Shown piece by piece: positions 1 to 8,078 of a DNA stretch of 40,747 nucleotides. Positions within the stretch are counted from its first letter, which is position 1, and each line of letters starts with the position of its first letter. This stretch comes from Rhizobium sp. R634 (GTDB lineage: Bacteria > Pseudomonadota > Alphaproteobacteria > Rhizobiales > Rhizobiaceae). The notes beneath the pieces are model-generated. The model saw only the letters and a list, made by a program, of their open reading frames with translations. It made no database searches and was not told the DNA's origin. The stretch lies in assembly GCF_002211305.1 (NCBI RefSeq), contig NZ_LOKW01000014.1, positions 1-40,747 on the forward strand, given 5' to 3'. Position numbers and translations under genes: made by a program.

Positions 1-2
1 AC

Positions 3-656
3 CGCATCGATGCGGCGATGATTGCGCATTACGCCGAAGCTAGGCGGCTGTCGGCCCTTCCGCCGCCGAAAGCCGCGCAGCTGCGGCTGTCGGCGCTGAT
101 GACGCGGCTGTCCCAGGTCACGCGTGATCTGACAGTCCAGAGGCAGCGCCGCAGTGCAGCTCGCGATCAGCAGTGCGAGGCAAGCCTCAACGAAGTGATC
201 GCGCTTCTGGTCCGCCAGAGCCGCACCCTCGAAGGCGAGATCGCCTCGATGATCGACGACGATCCGCTCTGGGCTTGCCTCAACCGGGCCTTCCGCTCGG
301 TCAAGGGCGTGGCCAACCGCACCGTTGCCCGGCTGATGGCCGAACTGCCCGAGATCGGCCGGATCTCCAACAAGGCGATCGCCAAGTTGGCCGGTCTTGC
401 GCCGATTGCCAACGACAGCGGCAAGCGCAGCGGACACCGGCCGGTGCGCGGTGGACGCTCCGGACCGCGAGGCATCCTGTTCGTGGTTGCCGCCACTGCG
501 GCCAGACACGATCCGCACCTGGCTGCTTTCAGGCAGAGGTTGCAAAGCGCCGGCAAACCAAAAATGGTCATCCGCATCGCACTCGCCCGAAAACTCCTGG
601 TCATTCTCAATGCAAAAGCACGAGATGCGCGAAGAGAATTCGAATATGCAACTTGA
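3..656 (+). CDS. IS110-family transposase, C-terminal part (5' end outside window)
   Basis: The reading frame is open from base 3, so this is the C-terminal ~217 residues of a longer protein; the N-terminal DEDD (RuvC-like) domain lies outside the window. The visible part begins with a helical linker (many Arg and Gln residues) and continues into the Transposase_20 domain: KGVANRTVARLMAELPEIG, then GLAPIANDSGKRSG with the conserved Ser of the IS110 catalytic site, then GGRSGPRG and a basic C-terminus. From family knowledge, IS110 elements recombine through a serine/DEDD enzyme guided by a structured bridge RNA from the element's noncoding end. A palindromic repeat begins only 17 bp after the stop codon, so the element's right end is probably very close. 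Whether the element is intact cannot be judged here. Confidence 0.88.
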   Translation, partial: RIDAAMIAHYAEARRLSALPPPKAAQLRLSALMTRLSQVTRDLTVQRQRRSAARDQQCEASLNEVIALLVRQSRTLEGEIASMIDDDPLWACLNRAFRSVKGVANRTVARLMAELPEIGRISNKAIAKLAGLAPIANDSGKRSGHRPVRGGRSGPRGILFVVAATAARHDPHLAAFRQRLQSAGKPKMVIRIALARKLLVILNAKARDARREFEYAT

Positions 657-672
657 CAGCCCAGATAGTCGC

Positions 673-803
673 TCATTCCTGTGCTCGTCACAGGAATCCA
701 GTGCGCCCAAGTCCTTGAGCGCGGAAGACTTTCTTCGATGTCATAGGTTCATTCACCGCGTGGACACGCGGTGGCTGGATTCCTGTGACGAGCACAGGAA
801 TGA
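673..803. repeat. Palindromic intergenic repeat with 29-bp perfect inverted arms
   Basis: The arm at 673-701 (core ATTCCTGTGCTCGTCACAGG) is the exact reverse complement of 775-803. Each arm is itself nearly palindromic (CCTGTG...CACAGG). The 73-bp centre holds no gene. This is typical of the multicopy palindromic repeats found between rhizobial genes. It lies directly downstream of the IS110-type transposase gene, and IS110/IS1111 elements are known to target palindromic repeats. Confidence 0.75.
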
Positions 804-895
804 AGGAGGAGAGGTCAGCGGCAAAACCACGAATGTTTGGAGCGGAAGAGAGGGGCAAGTGCCGCGCAGCCCCTCGCCCTTCTCACCACCACCCA

Positions 896-1297
896 TCAAA
901 ACGACCGATTGACCGCCTTGTCATTCTCCAGCCGCGTCACGCATCCCTCCAGCTTCGCAAGCAACAAATCGAAATCGAGCGGCTTCGTCAGATAGTCCGC
1001 GGCCCCGGCGCGCAGGCCGGCGAGCGTGTTTTCGCGGTCGGTCAGCGCCGTCAGCAGGATGAAGGGAATGTTGGAGAATTGCGGGTGGTTGATCTGGATT
1101 TCCGCCAGCAGCTGGTGGCCGTCCATGACCGGCATCGAGATATCGCTGATGACGATGTCGGGCCATTTCGACAGGATCATTTCCAGGCCATCGGCGCCGT
1201 TTGCGGCTTCGAGCGTCCTGTATCCAGCTTCGTTCAGCTCCTCGACGAGGAGGTTGCGGATCTCGACTTCATCTTCAATGCACAGGACGGTGACCAT
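896..1297 (-). CDS. Single-domain response regulator (CheY-like receiver)
   Basis: This 133-residue protein is only a receiver domain. It has the acidic pair E8/D9, the phospho-acceptor D52 in SDISMPVMDG, the switch Thr T83 in LLTALTD and the conserved K105 in YLTKPLDFD. There is no DNA-binding or enzymatic output domain, so it must act through protein contacts or as a phosphate shuttle. It lies 10 bp downstream of the sensor kinase gene in the same direction, so the two are almost certainly cotranscribed and form a cognate pair. The protein ends shortly after the receiver, so it looks complete. The regulated process is unknown. Confidence 0.9.
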   Translation of the reverse strand: MVTVLCIEDEVEIRNLLVEELNEAGYRTLEAANGADGLEMILSKWPDIVISDISMPVMDGHQLLAEIQINHPQFSNIPFILLTALTDRENTLAGLRAGAADYLTKPLDFDLLLAKLEGCVTRLENDKAVNRSF

Positions 1298-1307
1298 AAG
1301 CTATTCC

Positions 1308-3107
1308 TCAAGCTGCAAAATGTTGATCCTGCAATAGACGCTCTATCGGCAGGAGAATGGTGAAAGTGGTGCCCTTGCCGAGCTCGCTCGCCACCTCGAC
1401 CTTTCCGCCATGCAGTTCGACGACCTGCTTGACGACGTTGAGGCCGATGCCGGTTCCGGCGATGCCGGTGGCGCTGCGGGCGCGGTAATAGGGCTGGAAG
1501 AGTTTCGGCAGATCCTCGGCGTCCATGCCGATGCCGCTGTCGGCGACCGAAATCTCCACCGTCTTTTCGTCTGCTCGCGCGCGGATATGGATATCTCCCG
1601 CATTTGGCGAATATTTGACGGCGTTCGAGATCAGGTTGGTAAACACCTGCTCCATCGCGCTGCGGTCGAAGGTCTGGCGGTCGGGGATCGGCGCGAGATC
1701 GAGATGGAACACATGCGCGCGGCTCAGCGGCCGCTGCCGCTCGCAGCACTCGACGAGCAGCGCTTTCAGATCGCCTTCGCTGGGCTTCAGGATGATCTGC
1801 CCGGTTTCCAGCCTGCCGCTCGCGAGGATGCTTTCCATGAGGCCGACCATGCGCACGACCGCGCTGCGGATCACGCCGGCCTTTTCCAGCACGTAATCGC
1901 CGCTGACATTGGCGGTCGAGCGGCAGAGCCGCTGGGCGGCGGCGTCGATGATGGCGAGCGGCGTGCGGAACTCGTGCGAGGCCATGGCGACGAACTGGCG
2001 CTGCAGCGCGTTGACGTGGCGCTCATGCGCGAGAAGCCGGTCCAGCTCCTCCCTCTGCCTGTCGATTTCGGCGGTACGGTCGGCCACCATCTCTTCCAGA
2101 TGGTTGCGGTGATGGGTCAGTTCGGCCTGGCTGTCGAGCAGGGTCATCGACGTCCGGTGCAGGCCGCGTCCGAGCCAGAACACCGCGGTGATCAATATCG
2201 CCAGGCAACCGATGCCTGCCGGCGCGATCTGCTTCAGCAGCATGAAGCCGGGGCGGATCGGCGGCCAGACGAGATAGCCGATCGTGCCGCCGTCATGCGA
2301 GGCCACCGCCACCTGCGCCCGCGCGTCCAGACTTTTCGAACGTGTAAAGCGCAGGCCTTCGAGCCTGGCGTAATGGGCGATGTTCTCGGCGACTTTGCCC
2401 TCGATGAACTTCACCGAGACGGCGATGAACTCCTGGCCCGGTTCGATCTGCATCCTGGCCGAGCTCGGCAGGATGGGTCGGGCGCTGGCGATCGCCGGCC
2501 GGTTGCCGATCATCACTGTGCGCACATGCGCCAGCCGGCCGATCGGTAAGGCCCCGGGCTTTCCGGCCCCGTCGACGAGTGCGGCGCGCATCTCCCCGGC
2601 AAGGGCGGTCATCTCGTTTGCATCGTCGCTGCCAAGCCGCGGCGGCATGGTGTCGGCCCCGTTGCGGAAGGCGAACATCAGCCGGTTGGTCTCGTCGAAA
2701 ATATAGGTCCGGTCATGCCCGAAATACCGGCTCGTCCACCGGCCGATATTGTCGACCAGCCAATCATGGTTGCGCTGCTTGGCGTAAAGGAACGCATCGT
2801 CCCACTTGGTGATGCTTTCCTGCTCGCGCGGAAGCGCGTTGATCTGCTCTTCCAGCCCCTGGCCGACGAAATCGGACTGGCGGCGCAGCGAGATGTCATC
2901 GACCTTGACGGAGGCAAGCCAGGCAAAGCCGCAAAGCAACACCGCCGCCGCAGAGGTGAGCGCCACCAGAACGAACGTGATGTGCGATGTGAGCCCGACC
3001 TTCAATCCCCGCAACCTTTTGACGGCTTTCGCTGCCGGAGAAATTGACACGCAAAAGTTGACGGACGATGAATTGCTCTCGGAGAGAAATTGCCCATCCT
3101 TCGTCAT
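1308..3107 (-). CDS. Membrane sensor histidine kinase with periplasmic CHASE4 domain
   Basis: From ATG 3107 the protein has 599 residues. A membrane segment near 41-66 is followed by a ~220-residue periplasmic domain of CHASE4 type (ITKWDDAFLYAK near 99-110). A second membrane segment lies near 293-312, followed by a short coiled coil. HisKA carries the phospho-accepting H378 in ASHEFRTPLA, and HATPase_c has N495 (NLISNAVKYS), D523 (VADSGIGM) and the G-box GTGIGL near 551-556. The kinase should autophosphorylate in response to an external ligand and pass phosphate to the receiver encoded 10 bp downstream. The frame is open further upstream to 3434, but that part translates palindromic repeats and is rejected. 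ATG 3107 has no clear ribosome-binding site, and downstream GTG/TTG starts are possible, so the first ~35 residues are uncertain. Confidence 0.88.
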   Translation of the reverse strand: MTKDGQFLSESNSSSVNFCVSISPAAKAVKRLRGLKVGLTSHITFVLVALTSAAAVLLCGFAWLASVKVDDISLRRQSDFVGQGLEEQINALPREQESITKWDDAFLYAKQRNHDWLVDNIGRWTSRYFGHDRTYIFDETNRLMFAFRNGADTMPPRLGSDDANEMTALAGEMRAALVDGAGKPGALPIGRLAHVRTVMIGNRPAIASARPILPSSARMQIEPGQEFIAVSVKFIEGKVAENIAHYARLEGLRFTRSKSLDARAQVAVASHDGGTIGYLVWPPIRPGFMLLKQIAPAGIGCLAILITAVFWLGRGLHRTSMTLLDSQAELTHHRNHLEEMVADRTAEIDRQREELDRLLAHERHVNALQRQFVAMASHEFRTPLAIIDAAAQRLCRSTANVSGDYVLEKAGVIRSAVVRMVGLMESILASGRLETGQIILKPSEGDLKALLVECCERQRPLSRAHVFHLDLAPIPDRQTFDRSAMEQVFTNLISNAVKYSPNAGDIHIRARADEKTVEISVADSGIGMDAEDLPKLFQPYYRARSATGIAGTGIGLNVVKQVVELHGGKVEVASELGKGTTFTILLPIERLLQDQHFAA

Positions 3108-3143
3108 GGCCGGCGTGCTTGCATTCGCCGTTTCGCCGAGCAG

Positions 3144-3251
3144 CCCCCTCATCCGGCTGCCGACTCTCTTCTCCCCAGCGGGGGTCCGAAGGACGGGTCG
3201 AGACCCGTGGCTCGACCCAGGTCGGCGGCCCGAAGGGTCGGATGAGGGGGC
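3144..3251. repeat. RIME-like palindromic element (copy 1)
   Basis: It starts with CCCCCTCATCCGGCTGCCG and TCTTCTCCCC and ends with GGGTCGGATGAGGGGG, so the two outer arms are inverted copies. The centre has another hairpin (GGGTCGAGACCC...). It resembles the RIME-type mosaic repeats of rhizobia. Together with the next repeat it fills the ~420-bp gap upstream of the kinase gene. Confidence 0.65.
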
Positions 3252-3310
3252 CACGGGCACATCGCTAAAGGCAAGCCGGACGCCCTGCCCCGGAGAAAGC
3301 AAGAAGCAGC

Positions 3311-3482
3311 GTTGGAGCGCGTGCTTCGAGGCTCCGCCCTCGCGGGCTGCGCACCTCAGCATGAGGGACCGTTGGAAGTTGCCGCGCGGGGAGAATGCCG
3401 CCGCGCTATCCAAGAGAGTCACCGCCGCACTCACGAGAGCCTCATCCTGAGGTGCCCCGTAGGGGCCTCGAAGGACGAGGCG
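3311..3482. repeat. Inverted pair of CTTCGAGG/CCTCATCCTGAGG repeats
   Basis: Two copies of a second intergenic repeat family face each other: 3311-3377 (GTGCTTCGAGGCTCC ... CACCTCAGCATGAGG) and 3434-3482 (CCTCATCCTGAGGTGCC ... GGGGCCTCGAAGGACGAGG). Related copies occur at 21.9-22.2 and 31.9-32.3 kb. No coding region is supported in this stretch. Confidence 0.65.
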
Positions 3483-3526
3483 GGTGCTCCGGCGATCGCC
3501 GGATGCAATAATTCACCCGCCAGCAC

Positions 3527-4156
3527 TCACGGCCGGCGCACCGCGCGGATCTTGCCGCTGCTGCCGCCGCCGCAGAAGAAGCAGCCGGCACCATCGGATT
3601 CGAGGCCGGAAACGCCGGTGCCCTCGGGCATATCGAGCCGCTCCAGCACCTCGCCGGTCTCGGGATCGATGCGCCTGACGTCGCTGTCGTCGCCTTCCCA
3701 GGTGCCGTGCCAGAGCTGGCCATCGACCCATGTCACGCCTGTGACGACGCGGTTGGATTCGATGGTGCGCAGGATCTTGCCGGTCTCGGGATCGATCTGG
3801 TGGATCCGGCGGCCGCGATGCTGGCCGACCCAGAGCGTGCCCTCGGCCCAGGCGAGACCGGAATCGCCGCCATTGCCGGGGGCCGGGATGGTGGTGAGGA
3901 TCCGGCCGCTCTTCGGATCGATCTTGTGGATGAGGTCCTCGGCGATCTGATAGAGGAATTCGCCGTCGAAGGCCGTGCCGGCATGGGAGGCGACCTCGAT
4001 GACGCGCACCACCTCGCCGCTGTCGGGATCGAGCGCGTTCAGCCTGTCGCCCGAGGCGAACCAGACGTGCCGGCCGTCGAAGGTGACGCCGTGGACGCGC
4101 TCGGCATCCGGAAAAGGCCCATATTCGCGCAGGATCTGAGCAGCCGAATTCTTCAT
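3527..4156 (-). CDS. Beta-propeller protein (YncE/glutamine-cyclotransferase-like)
   Basis: This 209-residue protein is built from a recurring blade motif. IDPxSG-type repeats occur at least four times (LDPDSGEVVRVIE, IDPKSGRILTT, IDPETGKILRTIE, IDPETGEVLERLD), each preceded by W/F-rich strands such as HVWFASGD and TLWVGQHRG. This is the pattern of YncE, SMP-30 and PQQ-like propellers. There is no signal peptide, so a cytoplasmic location is likely. The start ATG 4156 has a strong ribosome-binding site (AAGGAGGAAG). It lies 27 bp downstream of the TPR/winged-helix gene, so the two form an operon. A Cys pair near the end (CFFCGGG) could be structural or metal-binding. Ligand and reaction are unknown. 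Confidence 0.8.
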   Translation of the reverse strand: MKNSAAQILREYGPFPDAERVHGVTFDGRHVWFASGDRLNALDPDSGEVVRVIEVASHAGTAFDGEFLYQIAEDLIHKIDPKSGRILTTIPAPGNGGDSGLAWAEGTLWVGQHRGRRIHQIDPETGKILRTIESNRVVTGVTWVDGQLWHGTWEGDDSDVRRIDPETGEVLERLDMPEGTGVSGLESDGAGCFFCGGGSSGKIRAVRRP

Positions 4157-4183
4157 CTCTTCCTCCTTGTGGATGGAACCATA

Positions 4184-5404
4184 CTAGTCGCTCGGCAGAG
4201 GTCCGGGGAGTAACAAGATCGTCGGGAATGAGGAGAGCGGCGGGCTCATCCAGCGCCGCGCCCGCCCGCGCCCGAGCGAGCGCACCCGGCCCTCGCCGGC
4301 AAGCGTGTCGAGCGCCCGCTGCACGGTACGCGGGCTCGCCCCAAGTGCGATCGCCAACGCCGAGCTCGACCACGCCTCGCCATCGGCGAGCAAGGCGAGC
4401 ACCGCCGCATGCGGCCCTTCCACGAGCGGCGCCAGCACCGCAACCTTGCCGCCGCCGCGCGGCGAAAGCGCAAAGCCGCGCTTGGTCGCCGAGACCTCCG
4501 CCAGCCCGGCAAGTTCGGCGCGCAGCCGACCGATCTCGACGCGCAGCCGCGCGCGGTGGGATTCGTCGGCATGCTTGCCGCGAAAGGCGCGCGCAATCAG
4601 CGCGCCGCGCGCCACATCCGCCGGCCAGGCTTCGGCAAGCGCGCGGGCAAGCGCAAAAAGCACCGGCCGGCTTGCCAGCGGCACGACCGCGCCGGCCGCG
4701 CGCACGACATGGCGGCAGGCATCGACGACGAGCGTGCCGGATGCAAACAGCGCCTCCACCTCGGCAAGCAGCAGCGGGCGCTCGCCACCGGGCGAAACCA
4801 ACCGCGCCGCGGGAAGATCGAGCACGCGGGCTGCGGCTTCGACCTCCGCCGTCAGCACCGGCATATCGGCATGGCGCGCCGCAAGCCCTGCCCGGTCGAG
4901 TGCGGCGCGCGCCGCATCCGTTCGCAGCCGCCGGATGGCGATGCCGGCCGCGACCAGCTCGTGAGCCGCCCGCAATGGCGGCGGCAACGGCGCCGGATCG
5001 AGTGCCGCCATCGCCTGCTCGGCTTCGTCCAGGCGGCCGATCAGCACCAGCCGGCGCACGGCGATATTGCCGGCATGGGCTGAATTGACCCGGTCGCCAT
5101 GCGCTTCCAGAACCTTGCGCGCACCATCCAGCGCCTTGACCGGCCAGCCGAGATCGCGCGAGACGAGCGCGATCTCGGCCTCGGCGACCACACAGCGGGC
5201 GCGGGCCACCGCCTCGCGCGGGCCGAAGGCGCGCGCGGCGCTCTTCAACAGCGCCTTGGCGCGCACGAGATCGCCGAGCTGCGCCATGGCGATGCCGCGC
5301 AGCGCCAGCGCCGCCGCATCCTCGCGCAGCGCCACCCGTTTCAGGGCGCCCAGCACATCGCCCGATGCCAGCGCCCGCGCCGCGGCCGTGATCAGCGAGT
5401 CCAT
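4184..5404 (-). CDS. TPR-like repeat protein with C-terminal winged-helix domain, putative regulator
   Basis: This 406-residue Ala/Arg/Leu-rich protein has a helical-repeat N-terminal part (about residues 1-170; GDVLGALKRVALREDAAAL and similar TPR-like helices). A middle helical region follows. The C-terminal segment (about 320-395) looks like a winged helix: HAAVLALLADGEAWSSSALA, then ALGASPRTVQRALDTLAGEG, a clear recognition-helix pattern. It ends with a basic stretch (RGRARRW). The likely role is a transcriptional regulator sensing a protein or small ligand through the helical part. It is divergent from the DUF899 gene across ~114 bp and precedes the propeller gene, so it may control both. 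I know of no experimentally studied member. Confidence 0.72.
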   Translation of the reverse strand: MDSLITAAARALASGDVLGALKRVALREDAAALALRGIAMAQLGDLVRAKALLKSAARAFGPREAVARARCVVAEAEIALVSRDLGWPVKALDGARKVLEAHGDRVNSAHAGNIAVRRLVLIGRLDEAEQAMAALDPAPLPPPLRAAHELVAAGIAIRRLRTDAARAALDRAGLAARHADMPVLTAEVEAAARVLDLPAARLVSPGGERPLLLAEVEALFASGTLVVDACRHVVRAAGAVVPLASRPVLFALARALAEAWPADVARGALIARAFRGKHADESHRARLRVEIGRLRAELAGLAEVSATKRGFALSPRGGGKVAVLAPLVEGPHAAVLALLADGEAWSSSALAIALGASPRTVQRALDTLAGEGRVRSLGRGRARRWMSPPLSSFPTILLLPGPLPSD

Positions 5405-5518
5405 TCAAATCCCGTCACACTTGTCACTCCCGCCATTCGCCCGTCCGGCCATAATCTTCACTCGATCTCAGGCCACCGCGCCGGATGCTACGACGAGAGA
5501 CAGGCAAAGGAGAAGACC

Positions 5519-6316
5519 ATGACGGCAATGCTGAACGCAACCCGCGAGCAGTGGCTGGCGGCAAGACTCGATCTGCTCGAGGAGGAGAAGGAACTGACGC
5601 GGCAGAGCGATGCGCTGGCGACCAAGCGCCAGCAATTGCCGCGCGTCAGGATCGACAAGGAATACCGCTTCGATACCGACGGCGGCAGCGTCTCGCTGAA
5701 GGATCTCTTCGGCGGGCGTTCGCAGCTTCTGATCTATCACTTCATGTTCGGGCCGGATTACAGCGCCGGCTGCCCCTCCTGCTCCTCGATCGCCGATGGC
5801 TTCAACGGTTTCTTCGTCCATCTGCAAAACCATGACGTCGCCTTCTGGGCGGTCTCGCGGGCGCCGCTTGCCAAGCTCGACGCCTTCAAGCGGCGGATGG
5901 ACTGGAGCTTCCCCTGGGCCTCCTCGGCCGGCAGCGACTTCAACGGCGATTTCAGCGTCTGGTTCAGCGCCGAAGAGCAGCGCTCGGGCGGCATCGAATA
6001 CAATTACCGCCGCGAGCCGCCCGCCCCCGAGCCGGCGCCCGGCAGCACCCTGCAGGAATGGCAGCTGCGCGGCAGCGAAGCGCCGATCGTCCAGATCGCG
6101 TCGATGACCGGCACCGACGTCGCCACCTACACCCGCGACCGCCCCGGCGTCAGCGCCTTCGAACTGATCGACGGCGCCGTCTACCACAGCTATTCAAGCT
6201 ATGCGCGCGGGCTGGACGGGCTCTGGGGCATGTATCAGTGGCTCGACCGCGCCCCGAAGGGCCGCAACGAAACCGGCATCTGGTGGCGCCACCACGACCG
6301 CTACGGCAAGGAGTGA
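5519..6316 (+). CDS. DUF899 family protein (thioredoxin-like fold)
   Basis: This 265-residue protein has the DUF899 architecture. An N-terminal helix (REQWLAARLDLLEEEKELTR) leads into LPRVRIDKEYRFDT and LKDLFGGRSQLLIYHFMFGP. A GCPSCS motif follows, with C85 and C88 in a CxxC arrangement like peroxiredoxin/AhpC folds. The C-terminal part has VYHSYSSYARGLD and WWRHHDRYG. Members are annotated as thioredoxin-like or dithiol-disulfide proteins of unknown substrate; the CPSC pair makes redox activity plausible. ATG 5519 is chosen because AAAGGAGA lies just upstream; the open frame further upstream overlaps the divergent gene. The next gene starts 5 bp after the stop codon. Confidence 0.88.
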   Translation: MTAMLNATREQWLAARLDLLEEEKELTRQSDALATKRQQLPRVRIDKEYRFDTDGGSVSLKDLFGGRSQLLIYHFMFGPDYSAGCPSCSSIADGFNGFFVHLQNHDVAFWAVSRAPLAKLDAFKRRMDWSFPWASSAGSDFNGDFSVWFSAEEQRSGGIEYNYRREPPAPEPAPGSTLQEWQLRGSEAPIVQIASMTGTDVATYTRDRPGVSAFELIDGAVYHSYSSYARGLDGLWGMYQWLDRAPKGRNETGIWWRHHDRYGKE

Positions 6317-6321
6317 GGCCG

Positions 6322-6543
6322 ATGCCGCTCGCCGCCGCCGATTACCTGTCGCTGGCCGCCGCCCCGACCTTCGCCCTCATGGCTTTGCTGACGGCCGCAA
6401 CCGGCAGCCACGACATGATCTGCATGACGACCCCGGATGCCTTCCCGATCGGAGGGATGGTGCCGATGTACCTGCTGATGAGCGGCTTTCACCTGGCGCC
6501 GTGGCTGAGGCTGGCGGGCGGGCGGGGTGTTGGCCGGCGGTGA
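6322..6543 (+). CDS. Small hydrophobic membrane protein of unknown function
   Basis: This is a 73-residue protein with two hydrophobic segments: about 9-24 (LSLAAAPTFALMALLT) and about 41-60 (FPIGGMVPMYLLMSGFHLAP). The Cys-containing stretch HDMICMTTPDAF lies between them. The start ATG 6322 is only 5 bp after the DUF899 stop codon, and GAGTGAGG at the end of that gene can serve as ribosome-binding site, so the two are likely translated from one message. The hydrophobic pattern and tight coupling support a real gene. It may anchor or assist the DUF899 protein, but this is inference. Confidence 0.65.
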   Translation: MPLAAADYLSLAAAPTFALMALLTAATGSHDMICMTTPDAFPIGGMVPMYLLMSGFHLAPWLRLAGGRGVGRR

Positions 6544-6578
6544 TTTCTTCCGCCAAATCGGCTTACGTGCCGCATGGC

Positions 6579-6753
6579 ACCTCCCTCTGCCTTGCCAGGC
6601 ATCTCCCCCACAAGGGGGGAGATCGGCAAGCGGCCCAAACTCCGCCCCCATCTACCGTTTCGCAGGACCGTCACGCTCGTTGTTTGGGGAAACCATTGCG
6701 CCCAGCCAATCTCCCTCCTTGTGGGGGAGATGCCCGGCAGGGCAGAGGGGGGT
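6579..6753. repeat. RIME-like palindromic element, 175 bp (copy 2)
   Basis: The outer arms are imperfect inverted repeats of ~33 bp (CCTCTGCCTTGCCAGGCATC at the left, GATGCCCGGCAGGGCAGAGG at the right) around CTCCCCCACAAGG/CCTTGTGGGGGAG hairpins. The centre contains GTTGTTTGGGGAAACCAT. It is nearly identical in layout to the element at 9187-9362, so the two bracket the SDR/LLM gene pair. Between this element and the SDR stop codon I see no gene. Confidence 0.75.
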
Positions 6754-6801
6754 GCCGCGCGCTCGCCACAAAAAAACCAGCACCGCAGACCCCGCAACCA
6801 C

Positions 6802-7806
6802 CTACAAAAACCGATGCCGGTTGCCCAGAGCCGGCCGCCGGCGCGGCGGCGTCCTCGCGGCAGCACCCAGCGCCAGCACAGCGACGGCGACAAGCCCGAG
6901 AAGCAGCGGCGCCGCATATCGGTGCGGCGATCGCAGCCCGCCGTCGATGCGGGCTGCATCCGTGGAGGGCCGGTAGAGATTGCCGTCGCTTTCGACGGCG
7001 CGCGGCGCCCGCTTGAAATAGGCGGCCATCAGCCGGCCGAGCGTTCTGGCGGCGAGATTGGGCGCCAGCAGATGGGCGAGCCTCGTCGCAGTGGTGACCA
7101 TGCCGACCGTGGTGGTGGCGCGCGGCGATCGGGCGACGCCGACGATCGCCTCGGCCACGCGGCGCGCATCGAGCACCGGCGGCGGCGCGGAAACCTGCCG
7201 CCCGACGAAATTCGCCCCGTGCCGCAGGCCCGGCGTATCGACGAAGGCGGGGTAGATGTCGCAGATGTGGATGCGGGGCTTGTCGGCGAGCTCCGCCCTC
7301 AGCGCCTCGGAGAAACCGCGAAGGCCGAACTTGCTGGCGCTGTAGGCCGCCGCAAACGGTGCTGCGGCAAAGCCGCCGAGCGAGATCATGTTGATGAAGG
7401 TACCTCTGCCCTGTTTCAGGAAGATCGGCACCACGGCATGGGCATCGTTGATGTGGCCGATCAGGTTGGTGCGGATGATCTGCTCATGCGCCTCGATCGG
7501 CGTTTCCTCGAACCGGCCGACCGCGCCGACGCCGGCATTGCTGACCCAGACGTCGATCCCGCCGAGATCCCCAGCCTTGTCGGCGAGCGCCTTGACGGCG
7601 GCAGGCTCGGTCACGTCGGTCACGACGGAGATCGCCTCCGCCCCGAGCCCTCTGCACGTCTCGGCAACCTTTTCCAAAGCCTCGCCGTTGCGCGCCGCCA
7701 GCACCAGCCTGCTGCCGCGCCGGGCAAAGGCCTCGGCGGTGGCCTGGCCGATGCCGCTCGACGCTCCCGTAATGACCACGACTGCATTTTCGAGCTTGAT
7801 AGACAT
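6802..7806 (-). CDS. Short-chain dehydrogenase/reductase with C-terminal extension
   Basis: This 334-residue protein starts at ATG 7806, with AAGGCGGAAG upstream. It is a classical SDR: TGASSGIG at about 13-20 (cofactor glycine motif), VSNAGVGAVG, a catalytic Ser in INMISLGG, and the YSASK active-site Tyr/Lys. SDRs are normally ~250 residues; here about 80 extra C-terminal residues include a hydrophobic segment (AAPLLLGLVAVAVLALGAA), suggesting a membrane tail. The extension and the SVDGRL-type middle match the SDR group annotated as SDR family oxidoreductase with an RR-rich tail; the substrate is unknown. It is divergent from the LLM oxidoreductase gene, with a palindrome between them, so the two may be co-regulated. 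Confidence 0.87.
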   Translation of the reverse strand: MSIKLENAVVVITGASSGIGQATAEAFARRGSRLVLAARNGEALEKVAETCRGLGAEAISVVTDVTEPAAVKALADKAGDLGGIDVWVSNAGVGAVGRFEETPIEAHEQIIRTNLIGHINDAHAVVPIFLKQGRGTFINMISLGGFAAAPFAAAYSASKFGLRGFSEALRAELADKPRIHICDIYPAFVDTPGLRHGANFVGRQVSAPPPVLDARRVAEAIVGVARSPRATTTVGMVTTATRLAHLLAPNLAARTLGRLMAAYFKRAPRAVESDGNLYRPSTDAARIDGGLRSPHRYAAPLLLGLVAVAVLALGAAARTPPRRRPALGNRHRFL

Positions 7807-7917
7807 TCTTCCGCCTTTCGGTCCTTGGGAAACGCAGCTCCACGGCAACGCAGGCATTAAACCCATCTGCGAAACCCGAGTTCCCGGGCAATCGCCGTCC
7901 GTGCCCGCAGCGCGGGC

Positions 7918-7936
7918 GAAAACGACTCGTTTTCGG
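7918..7936. promoter_or_regulatory. Palindrome between divergent SDR and LLM genes, possible operator
   Basis: CGAAAACGA and TCGTTTTCG form perfect 9-bp inverted arms around one base, inside the 272-bp divergent intergenic region. The position and symmetry suggest a dimeric repressor site serving both promoters. No regulator gene is next to it. Confidence 0.4.
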
Positions 7937-8078
7937 CCGCTTACGGAGATTGCTTCGCATCCCGCTTCAGCGGTCATATCGGTCGAAGCCGCCGCTCCGT
8001 CCGATCCCGATTGTCTTCCCGCCTGGAATTGTGCCATGACCTCTCGACCCAGCCACGAAAACCAAGGTGCGGCACAGC

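Noticed and set aside
1410..2549. 379-codon plus-strand frame
   Set aside because: Antisense to the kinase domain region; no recognisable protein features.
3108..3434. N-terminal extension of the sensor kinase reading frame
   Set aside because: It translates palindromic intergenic repeats, has no kinase features and precedes the membrane segment by >100 residues.
3513..5408. 631-codon minus-strand frame through the TPR and propeller genes
   Set aside because: It runs in a different frame across two well-supported genes, is Arg/Ala-rich and shows no domain.
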